DNA of 64,000 nucleotides from Dillenia suffruticosa (taxonomy: Eukaryota; Streptophyta; Magnoliopsida; Dilleniales; Dilleniaceae): contig JAVTVX010000034.1 of NCBI GenBank assembly GCA_033439265.1, positions 13,282,501-13,346,500 of the forward strand, read 5' to 3'. The translations under genes were made by a program, and so were the position numbers. This document shows positions 1 through 9,923 of this stretch, one piece after another. Within the stretch, counting starts at the first letter, position 1, and each line of letters begins with the position of its first letter. The notes under the pieces are model-generated. The model worked only from the letters and a program-made list of their open reading frames with translations. It did not search any database and was not told the origin of the DNA.

Positions 1-557
1 ATTAATATATTAGCAATATTGTGTAAACAAAAATAAAGAAATCAAGATATTGAAATATGTTACACTCCGAGCACTATTATCACGAAGTTACCACACTATT
101 GTATTACCATTAGTTATCCTCATCTGTTATTTATTTGAATTATATTTTGATATATTTGAATGATATTTCATGTTGATTAAATGAATGAATTATGAGTTAT
201 TAATATTATATATTTTGAATTGGTAAAAATTTGTGATTAAATATATAGATTTTTTAAATTATTACTATACTATAATTTAAATTTATTTATCTGATTTTTT
301 AAATTATTAATATATTAGAATATTGTGTAAACAAAAATAAAGAAATCAAGATATTGAAATATATTACACTCTGAGCAATTACCACATTACCACTAGTTAT
401 CGGATAACTGTTATCATGAAATTACCATACTACTGTATTTTATTAGCTATCCGCATCTATTATTTATTTGAATTATATTTTGATATATTTGAATGATATG
501 GAGTGCAACATATTTCAATATCTTGATTTCTTTATTTTTTTTACACAATATTTGAAT
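1..557. repeat. AT-rich tandem repeat array, left part
   Basis: Two copies of a unit of about 300 bp are visible. The marker phrase AATATTGTGTAAACAAAAA recurs near 15 and 319, followed each time by the same text (AAGAAATCAAGATATTGAAA, then a GAGCA..TTACCACA.. stretch). The same family continues at 7194-8110 on the far side of the CACTA element, so the array was probably continuous before that insertion. No gene was seen in it. Confidence 0.75.
319..551. repeat. foldback (MITE-like) segment with ~52-bp inverted ends
   Basis: The first ~52 bases (from AATATTGTGTAAAC) reappear as the reverse complement at 500-551 (GGAGTGCAACATATTTC.. to ..TTACACAATATT), with about 130 bp between the arms. It could be a MITE or a local inversion of one repeat unit. 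No clear target duplication was identified. Confidence 0.5.
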
Positions 558-1814
558 CACTACAAAACAAGTAAGTTATTCTAACGGACTAAAACCGTCT
601 CCTAAATATGATAAAACCGTTGGCAAAAGTTTCTCCGACGGATGGGGTTTTAGTCGGTAATACACCATAGGGATAGGTGTATTCTGACACTTTTCATGAC
701 CGTTGAAGCATGTCATATATTTATAGTAACGGTCAGAAAGTGTTGGTAAAATTACGTTAAGTATGGGTAAAAATTACTATATTTTATCATCAGTTACCAT
801 TCGGTTACTATTTAGTTACTACTCGGTTACTAGTTGGTTACTACTCAGTTACTACTTGATTTTGATTATCACTCGGTTACGACTCGGTTATTATCACTCC
901 GTTAGTACAAGTATTATTTTTGTCATCGGTTACTACATAATTGTTAAGAAATGTAACTATCATTTAGAAACGGTTATTTATATGTTAGGAAATATTATAA
1001 CTTTTATCGTCGGTTACCACTCGATTACTACTCGGTTACCACAATTGTTACCTTTTATCATCTGTTAGTCATTTATGGTCGGTTAGTACATATGTTCATA
1101 TGTTATATCGGTTACTGCAGTCATTTATCCATTAGCAAATGTTACTATTTCGTCAGTTATCACATACTACGATTACCACACAAGCTGACATTTTAGGAAA
1201 TATTATAAACTATAAAATAAAGAAATTACTAAAATAATAAAACATCTTGTATTATTATTGAGAATGATTGATACATTAATAGAATAAGAAAAAAAATATT
1301 ACATATCAAATAACTATATATCTTCTCTTCTCTTCTCTTTAGCATATCTTCTGCCCCAAATATGCTTGAGTCGCAGCATCAACCTTCATGTCAATCTATT
1401 CATAAAAAGGATTATAAAAAAATATTATCTTTTCTGAATGGAGTATGTCAATCCATTCATAAAAATAAAAATTGTTACAAATAAAAATATTAACTTTTGG
1501 ATGCAGTCACGTAGAGATAATGATTGTTGGTTGGGAGCTAAGAATACAAATAATTTAGATTATTATTAAAAACAAAAATGAAATTGAAATTAGTAATATT
1601 GTGTGAAAATAAAAAAATAACATTCGTACTTAAATCTGAACTAAACCAGATGATTGGTTTCTTCAAAGTCAAGTTGCTCTAGGATGATTGTGATTCTTCA
1701 AAAATACTCATCCTTCGTTTAATTCATCCAAAATGAGTACAAGCTGTGAAAATTTAAAATATTTCAAAATATAATATAATCTAAATTTTACTTAAAAAAA
1801 ATATGTGATTACCT

Positions 1815-1915
1815 GCTTCACGAAAATTTTGGTTGATTCACAAGCAAGAGCTTTGAGCGGAGATGAGAGGTTTTGAGGGGAGGAAGCGAAAGAGGGTTCA
1901 GAGGGAATGATTTAT
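1815..1915 (-). promoter_or_regulatory. promoter-like TATA plus pyrimidine-rich leader, leftward
   Basis: On the minus strand a CTATAAATCA TATA-like motif (about 1906-1915) is followed by a C/T-rich leader, ending in AAGCAG|GTAATC, a good splice donor, at about 1815. This looks like a promoter and first non-coding exon of a gene transcribed leftward within the CACTA element. The sequence beyond the donor has no recognisable coding frame. Pattern-based only. Confidence 0.3.
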
Positions 1916-2324
1916 AGAACATTTGGTTTATTTCACCGCCTAAACAAATTTTCAAAATTTTCAAAAACCCGTCAATTTTTCCCGCTTTTTTTAACCTTTT
2001 TACCGCCTTTAGATCATCAAATTTTTACCGCCTTAGAGTTTAATTTTATTTTACTCTACCGCTCTTTTTTTTATTATATCATCAAAAATTTTGTATTTTC
2101 ATTTATATTTTTATTTCTGTTAACAACTATTACTATAACATTACAACATTGTTATTATGTTATTACAATATTGTTACTATATTATGTTATAATATTATTA
2201 CTAAATTACATTAAAAACTTTTAATTTTATATTATTATATTATTTAAATTAATAATATTAATTATACCATTATTCTACATAATTCATATTTAAAATTTTT
2301 TATATATTAATTATAGCATTATTG

Positions 2325-2580
2325 ATTGAAAGGCCGGTGCTCGTCCCATGACGTATACCTACACGGGTGCCTGCGCGGCATGCATGGTAGTCCATGCAAA
2401 TGTGTGCGTGGGCGCCCGCATGGCATGAGTGGCATATGCTCCCGCGTAGGGCAACAGCGCATGCAAGCGCCTACGCAAGGCGCCCGCGCGGGTGCCCGAC
2501 TATGCCAACACGGGCGCCCGGCTATGCCAACGCGAATGCCCTAGCATGGGGCATGCACACATGGAAGCGCCGGTAAATAA
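2325..2580. repeat. GC-rich repeat island 1 (inside CACTA)
   Basis: About 250 bp is sharply GC-rich within AT-rich DNA. It is made of imperfect repeats of GGGCGCCCG and CATGC/GCATG-type words, such as GCGCCCGCATGGCATG and GGCGCCCGCGCGGGTGCCCG. Short open frames here follow from low stop-codon frequency and are not considered genes. Confidence 0.7.
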
Positions 2581-4185
2581 GTATATTATTAAATTAATAA
2601 TTTATATATTATTATTTTAAATTATTAATATTATTATTTAAAAATTATAATAATATTTAATCAATCAAGCAATTCTCACAAAAATTAGGCAGTAGATTTT
2701 GTTAAAATCCCAAAAACATTTTACATTTTGTATCAGCCGCCAAAATTTTTTATTTATTTTTTGTTTCAACCGCGAAAAATTTAGTTTGTGCACCAAATTA
2801 TCATGTTACTTACTTGCTATATGTCTATTTCTTTTTTTTTTTCTTTTTTACTTTCTTTGTTTGCTTTTATTTAAACAAAAACAATTTAAAATAATTATTA
2901 AATTAAATTGACTTTGTGTTAGGAAAATCAAACCACCTTACCATCAAATTCAAATAAAATTCATTAAAATTCATTGTCTCATTATGGTTGGAAGATGATA
3001 TGATAGTTTTAACAAAATTAACCAAACCACTTGAAAAATAAAATTCATTGTGTATGATGTTTTGCCTTTGACAAAATTGGGGCGAAAATTTTAGATTACT
3101 TTATTGTTAAATTTTGTTAAACTACTTGTAAGATTAACACGATAAACTAAGAGGTGTTACATAAATATCAATTGCGTTTTTCTAAAATTGGTTACTTTAA
3201 TCAATGAACTAAATTAAATCTGGCCTTAAGTATCTATCCAAGAATAATGTTACTAATGTAACATAAATTTTATTTTCGCCCCTAGCAACATTAACTTGGT
3301 CTTGGTGCCTAAATGTCAATAATGGTAATTGAGCAATTGAGCAAATATTTGTTCTATCTTATCATATCACTTGTTAGTGGGTGAGATGGATATTGTTAGT
3401 GGGTAGTACAATTAATAAACACGATATTGTTAGTTGTTGGTTAGTGGTACAACTTTAAATTTATTATTACATAATTTGATATTATTTTTTTAAATATTAT
3501 TCTTAAAAGATATGACAAATACTATAAATACATACTACTCAATAGTGACTCAATTGCGTCATATATATATATATTAATATTAAATTCTATTAAACTCTAA
3601 TATCCTATGTACTGTTTCATATGAAGTGAATGTAATATGTTCGAAAAATAAATCAATCATGGTTGAAACTTTATAGTAAATCATAGTAAAGACTTTATTA
3701 TGTGGTTTATTCATCATGTAATAAATGGGTACAATGATATTAACAAATAGAAACAGTATAATTGGTATTTTGATATGAAAATTTAAGTAAAAACTAGATT
3801 TAATCATTTGTTTAATTAGATTAATCTGGCAAGACAAACCGCGAATACTCTACTACTTATAAGGAATTGTAAGAGTATAGATATGAAAAAATTAACAAAT
3901 TCTAAAAATTACATTGCATGAGAACTATAGAGAAATGGAGGCAATGAGTATAATAATATAGTGACTAAGAAAAAAAGAGAGAGGGACAAAAAATTGTAAA
4001 ATGTAGTAATTAGTTAGTAACTAGTTAGTAAGTACGTCGTAAGTAAGTAATAAAAATCACATAGCGGTATTAATTAAAAGTATAAAAAAAATTGTGAGAA
4101 ATTAAAAAACACGGTAATGAAAAAAGAGGCGATAATGAAAAAAGAGGCGCGAGAAAAGGCGCGAAAGCGAAATTTTAAAAATTTG
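2581..4185. other. AT-rich CACTA interior without recognised gene
   Basis: AT-rich sequence with a T-rich stretch near 2820-2870 and GTTAGTAACTAGTTAGTAAGTA-type repeats near 4008-4050. The longest frame (3580-3837, minus, 85 codons) has no recognisable family features and is probably chance. Confidence 0.5.
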
Positions 4186-4581
4186 TCTGTGAAAATTATA
4201 TATTATAAATTCAATTCAAGCGATCCCTTCAAAATTCTTCTCCCCAAACTCTAACTCAAAAATTTTTCATCCTTCCCTTCAAAGTTCTTCTCCCCAAACT
4301 CATTTAAACCTCTCACTCATACTTTACAAAATTTTATCTGGGAAAACTCTTCTTCCCTAACTCATTTAAACCTCTCTCTCATATTTTACAAAATTTTATC
4401 TGCCATCAAAATTTCTCCATCCTTCCCTTGCTCTTCTTCCCTAACTCATTTAAACCTTTCACTCACACTTTATAAAGTTTTATCTTGCATATTTGAAAGA
4501 ACAACGATGAACATTATCCAAAGAATCACAACTACTCCAACTTCAGTCGAACAAGCTCAATCATTCAACATATTACCCAGG
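4186..4581 (+). promoter_or_regulatory. promoter-like TATA, repeated C/T-rich leader and possible 25-codon first exon
   Basis: A TATATTATAAATTC motif (about 4198) precedes a leader made of three to four imperfect ~95-bp repeats (CTTCTCCCCAAACTCATTTA and variants; TTTACAAAATTTTATCTG). An ATG at 4507 opens 25 codons (start MNIIQRITTTP) to a possible donor CCCAG|GTTTTA at about 4581. No later exon was recognised. It may be the relic of a transposon-encoded or captured gene. Confidence 0.25.
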
Positions 4582-5084
4582 TTTTAAAAAATAAACATAT
4601 TATTTTTATTTTAATTTGAGATTTAATATTAAAATAGAAAATTTTCAAAAAATTAGCGCAAAAAAGGAAAAATTTTGTAAAAACTTATTTTCAAAATTTG
4701 TTTATAAAAATAGAGAGAGATTGTTACAGCGGGTGTAAAAATTTTGTGAAAAATTTGAAAATATTTTGGGAGACAAATAATATAATAAATATATTATTAT
4801 AAATTATATTATAAATTTACCAATTTAGATCAAATTATCGAGCTAATGTACTTTTTCATAATATAATATTTGTATAATGATCATTTAATTATTATTAATA
4901 TTATATTATATAACTTAATTAATTATTTTAGATGTGAAAAAATATTTCAAGCGGTGTCAATATTAATAATTTTAAATCATTAGATTCGTTAAACTCTAAA
5001 TAATTTTCTTAATTTTTATTATTATTAATTTAAATAAAATTACTAGTAATTTAAACAATTAAAAAATTGCTTGCCTGCATCGTG
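4582..5084. other. AT-rich CACTA interior
   Basis: Only AT-rich low-complexity sequence was seen here, with no reading frame or structured repeat worth naming. Confidence 0.5.
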
Positions 5085-5535
5085 TTAGGCTGCTACAGGC
5101 GCTTGACCCTGCTCGCGCGGGTGCCCGAGTAGGCAGGCGCTGCGCGCATGCGAGCGCCTTTGCGGGCGCCTGCTCTTGCTCGCACTGGCGCCCGCGAAGG
5201 CAGGCACTGCGCGTTGGCAGGCGCTCATGCGAGCGCCTGCCCTTGCTCGCATTGGTGCCCGCGTAGGCGGGCGCTGCGGGCAGGCAGGCGCACATGCGAG
5301 CGCCGCACTGGCACCTGCCCATGCTCGAGTGAGCGCCCGCGTGGGCAGGCGCCCCGCGCAAGCAGCGCCCGTGCGGGCGCCTGCCCTTGCTCGCGCTGGC
5401 GGGCGCTACGCGCAGGCAGGCACGCATGCGAGCGCCCGCACTGGCGCCTGGCCATGCTCGAGCGGGCGCCCGGGTGGGTAGGCGCCCGCGTGGGCAGGCG
5501 CCTAGCACAAGCAGCGCCCGTGCGGGCTTCAGCTT
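5085..5535. repeat. GC-rich minisatellite island 2 (inside CACTA)
   Basis: About 450 bp of imperfect tandem repeats built on GGCGCCTGCCCTTGCTCG plus CACTGGCGCCCGCG(T/A)(A/G)GGCAGG. Several overlapping Ala/Arg/Gly-rich open frames exist on both strands (the longest is 5059-5637, minus, 192 codons). They are the expected by-product of a stop-poor GC repeat, and no frame is preferred. The base composition contrasts abruptly with flanking AT-rich DNA. Confidence 0.8.
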
Positions 5536-5576
5536 GCTCAGCTTCCTTTTTTTTATGCAAAAAAGGGTAAAGTGTT

Positions 5577-5648
5577 GCAAGCACCCGGATTCGAACCTAT
5601 GACCAGAAGTGAGCTGAATATTTAGGGTGTTAACCATTAATCCATACC
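5577..5648 (-). repeat. degenerate tRNA-like segment (pol III box A/B signature)
   Basis: Read on the minus strand, a box-A-like ATGGATTAATGGTTAAC (5629-5645) is followed after about 30 bases by a perfect box B GGTTCGAATCC (5587-5597). A poly-A tract and then the GC island follow on that strand. The cloverleaf is not convincing (no clean acceptor pairing), so this is a tRNA-derived relic, not a tRNA gene. Confidence 0.5.
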
Positions 5649-6535
5649 TTTCTTGTGTAAGTTTCTCTTTTTGTTTTTATTTATTTCTTTCTTCCTACCG
5701 ATCTCAATCTTTTTACCTCCCTATTTCACTCTCACTTTTTTTTTCCCTATGTCACTCTCACCTCTATTTTTTTCTTTTTCTGGGAGTTTTTTTTTTTCGT
5801 TTTATATTCTCTTTGAATTATTTTTTTCCGATTTTAACATATTCAAAACCAATGATATTTAAATTGAATATTATGAATGAATTATCATTTATTAATTTTA
5901 GATATTTTGAAGGGGAAATATTTGTGATTAAATATATATATATTTTTAAATTATTAATATATTATAATTTAAATTTCATACTTATTAGACAAACAAAAAA
6001 TTAGAAAAAAAAAACAAAAACAATAAAATTAAATGAAATAGAATAATGGATGATATAAAAATTAATTTTTATAAGAAATTTAAAATATATTGTTAAAAAT
6101 TAAAATATAGAAAATTTTGAAAAATTGATGATATTTTTATAATTTATAAAATCTCGATACTATATAAAATCTAGGGAAATAGTGTTATTTAGTTTTTTAA
6201 AATTTCATATAATAAAAATAAAAGTTAATATATGTAATTTTGTACTATTTAGAAAAATTTTAAAAATAAAAGTAAATATAATATTTATAAATAAATTATG
6301 TGTTTCGATTTTTAATTTTCAAATTATTAAATCATAAAACTTTTCAAAAATTCTTTATACATTTTAAAATTTTAAAAAATGTATATAAGTTAATATTAAA
6401 TTAGTATAAATAATTAAAATATTTAATAAAATTATTTAATGTATATAAGTAATGTATGTTAATAAATATTAAATAAATGTATGCTAATAAAAAATAGAAA
6501 TAAATATAATGATACTAGATTAAATAACGATTATA
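5649..6535. other. T/C-rich then AT-rich CACTA interior
   Basis: Positions 5649-5815 are a strongly pyrimidine-rich tract (TTTCTCTTTTTGTTTTTATT and similar), and 5816-6535 is AT-rich with no recognised gene. The 125-codon + frame starting at 5627 is low-complexity Phe/Leu/Ser and is judged spurious. Confidence 0.5.
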
Positions 6536-7193
6536 TATCACAAATTTACCATTATATAAAATTACTTGTCCACTTACCATCTACTTAATATCTACTTACC
6601 ACGACTATATATCACAAATTTATCACTAACTTATCACTAACTTACCACTATATAAACTTAATTACCCAATTACCATCTACTTATCACTAATTTACAACTA
6701 ACTTACCACTATATAAATTTACTTATCCACTTACCATCTATTTATAATTTACTTATTATCTATTTACCACGACTATATATCACAAACTTATCACTATATA
6801 AACTTATTTATCCACTAACTATTTACTTACCACTAACTTACTACTATATAAACTTACTTATTCACTTATCATCTACTTACCACGACTATATATCACAAAT
6901 TTATTACAAACTTACCACTATATAAACTTACTTACCCACTTACCATCTACTTACCACCTACGTACCTACTATTTCTACTTATCATTATCACAATTGAATA
7001 TTGCTTTACAGATGGTTGTGGTAGCTTTACCTACATTTGATAAATTTTTCTTCATGGACATTTTAGTCAGTTGATAAAAATATATATTTTCCGATGGTTT
7101 TGTCATAGTGCGTCTTTATAAACCATAAAAACCGTCACTAAAAATCACCGTCATTAAAAATTACCGTCAGCACAATGCTTTAATTTTGTAGTG

Positions 7194-8110
7194 AATGATA
7201 TTTCATATTGAATAAATGAATAAATTATTAATTATTAATATATTAAATATATTATCCGGTTTTTAAATTATTTATCCGGTTTTTAAATTATTAATATATT
7301 ATAATTTAAATTATTAATATATTAGCAATATTGTGTAAAAATAAAGAAATCAAGATATTGAAATATGTTACACTCCGAGTACTGTTATTATGAAGTTACC
7401 ATGTTATCACTAGTTATCCGATAACTATTATTATGAAATTACCACACTACTGTATTACCATTTATCTACATCTATTATTTAATTGAATTATATTTTTATA
7501 TATTTGAATGATATTTCATGTTGAATAAATGAATAAATTAAGAGTTATTAATATTACATATTTTGAATAGGTAAGAATTTATAATTAAGTACATAAAAAT
7601 TTCAAATTATTAATATATTATAATTTAAATTTATTTATCCAATTTTTAAAATTATTAATATATTATAATTTAAACTATTAATATATTAGCAATATTGTGT
7701 AAACAAAAATAAAGAAATCAATATATTGAATATGTTGCACTCTGAGCACTATTGTCTTGAAATTATCACACTACTGTATTACCATTTATTCGTTTCTATT
7801 ATTTATTTGAATTATGTTTTGATATATTTGAATAATATTTCATATTAAATTAATGAATGAATTATGAATTATTAATATTAAATATTTTGAATAAGTAAAA
7901 ATTTATGATTAAATATATTGATTTTTTAAATTATTAATATATTAGCAATATTGTGTAAACAAAAATAAAGAAATCAAGATATTGAAATATGTTGCAATCA
8001 TGAAGTTACCACATTACCACTAATTATCTGTTAACTGTTATCATGGAATTACCACACTACTGTATTACCATTAGTTATCCGATAATTGTTATCATGAAGT
8101 TACCATAAAA
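7194..8110. repeat. AT-rich tandem repeat array, right part
   Basis: Three more copies of the unit seen at 1-557, with the AATATTGTGTAAA marker near 7327, 7691 and 7947 (spacing about 364 and 256 bp). It begins with the AAT duplicate directly after the CACTA end. Confidence 0.75.
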
Positions 8111-9197
8111 TTACCATATTAATTCTAGTTAACTTACCACAATTTATTATTACTTACCACCAATTATAGCAACTCACCCCAAATTTGATAACAACATTCA
8201 AAATAATTTTTTTTTAACTTACCACAATTTATTATTACTTACCACCAATTATAGCAACTCACCCCAAATTAGATAACAACATTCAAAATAATTTTTTTTT
8301 TAATTTATTTGAAACAATAATAATCTATATTAATAATCATAATAATGATATATTAATAATGTTACTATAATGGTAAAATTCTTACTATTGTGCACAATGT
8401 TACCATGCATTATTATATGTTACTAATAACCATATAATTATGTACATTTGACTCTGTTGTCATGCAAACTAAGCATAAATTATCACTACTCGTAATGTTA
8501 CTACTTTTATTTTATGACAAACTTAGTATATGTTATATCAATTTTACTACAATGTATAATAATATTACCAATTTTACCACATATATACTATATTACCGTT
8601 AGTTATCGCAAATTTATCATAATTTATCTCAACACACCACACCATCTATTATAGCCACTTACTATCTGTTATCTTAAATTATCACAAACTTACTACTAGA
8701 TATTAGAAATAACAAATTTTTAAGCCGTCCAAATACTCAATATAGATGACATATATAGAGAATGTTTTCAAACCATACTAAAAGACTGTCATATTTATTG
8801 ACATAAATGATAACGGTGATAACCGTAAAAATTGAATATAGTTTTTAGCGACTATGCAATATATGGGTTAGTATAAATAAAAAACATGTGCAGACGGTAT
8901 GATTAAGCGGAAATAAAGATTAGTTATATAAAGAATATTTTCAAACCGTTCCTAAAGAACGCCACATTTACTTTTCATAACTGATAACCATCATAATTGA
9001 ATATCATTTTTACAAACGGTTGTTTTATCTTTACTGATTGTTGATAAACATTCCCAATGGATAATTTATACCCATAAGAAAATGTATACATTTCTTAACA
9101 GTTTTGTCAAAATAGTTTCTATAGGGTATAAAAAACCATCACTAAAAATTACTGTCAATAAATGTTACTGTTAACATAAAATTTTAATTTTGTAGTG
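8111..9197 (+). mobile_element. right-hand part of a second CACTA element, left end missing
   Basis: The last ~75 bp before 9197 (a CCATCACTAAAAATTACTGTC-like stretch ending TTTTAATTTTGTAGTG) closely match the right end of the 558-7193 element. Upstream are related subterminal repeats (TTTTCAAACCAT.., GATAACCGTAA..). No CACTACAAAA left end was found, so the copy appears truncated or rearranged; the left boundary is approximate. Confidence 0.6.
8131..8302. repeat. 85-bp direct tandem duplication
   Basis: The segment starting AACTTACCACAATTTATTAT at 8131 is repeated almost exactly from 8216; the visible differences are one base (AAATTTGATA versus AAATTAGATA) and the length of the closing T-run. 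It is a recent local duplication inside the CACTA remnant. Confidence 0.85.
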
Positions 9198-9923
9198 AAG
9201 GTAATATTTTCATTTACAACCATTTTTTACAATATTACTATGTAATTATATTCATGTCACAATTGGTTTTTATGAATAGATTGACATAAAGGATTGTGCA
9301 TGAAGTTGATCACTATTGTTCAGTTATCTGTCTAGTTTTGGAATTATTTGGTTTTGATGTTGAGATTGTGTTTTCAAATTGTGGTGGTAACATTTTTAAT
9401 CATCGAAGTGAATATTTTTTATTTGAGCATCTCATAAAACATGTAGTTGTGGGAGATGCAATCATTTTTTTTATTTTATATGTATATGTTATTCTATTTA
9501 CGAATTAATATATCAATCATTTTCACATATTAATACAATCATTATTATATTTATATTATTTTTTTAATTTCTTTATTTTATAATCTCTTAATTTATCTAT
9601 AATAATTCAAATCTATACTATCTTAAAAAACCATCGCTATGATATCATGCAGTAAGTGACGATAAAAGGTAGTAAATTTTCCTATCACTTGTACAACTGA
9701 CAATAAAGTGCAGTAACATTTCTTAATATTTGTGATAAATGACGATAAAATATAGTAATTGTCATAGCACTTGCAGTATCCGATGATAAAAAACAATAAG
9801 TTTTCTTAATATTTGTAGTAATTGATGATAAAAAATAATAACATTTCCTAGTACATATCGTAATTAACAATAAAAGACAATAACTTATACAAATGTTTTT
9901 CAAACCAACGATAAAAGACAGCA

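Larger units (their letters stand above)
558..7193 (+). mobile_element. CACTA (En/Spm-type) DNA transposon, 6.6 kb, no transposase recognised
   Basis: The left end begins CACTACAAAACAAGTAAG and the right end finishes GCTTTAATTTTGTAGTG, giving 10-bp terminal inverted repeats CACTACAAAA. A 3-bp duplication AAT flanks both sides (555-557 and 7194-7196), as expected for CACTA elements. The subterminal regions are repeat-rich: CGGTTACTACTCGGTTAC-like repeats at about 760-1150 and ACTTACCA(C/T)-rich repeats at 6540-6990. None of the internal reading frames resembles a TnpA or TnpD transposase, so the copy is probably non-autonomous. It carries two GC-rich islands, a tRNA-like segment and two promoter-like leaders, listed separately. 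Confidence 0.85.

Noticed and set aside
5059..5637. 192-codon minus-strand Ala/Arg/Pro-rich frame and its overlapping frames
   Set aside because: All frames on both strands are open because the GC-rich repeat lacks stop codons; the peptide simply repeats with the DNA unit and no frame is favoured.
5577..5648. Functional tRNA gene on the minus strand
   Set aside because: Box B is perfect but the acceptor and anticodon stems do not pair convincingly and box A is imperfect.
1..8110. Tandem repeats as a CRISPR array
   Set aside because: Units are about 250-360 bp without spacer/repeat alternation, and the DNA is plant nuclear.
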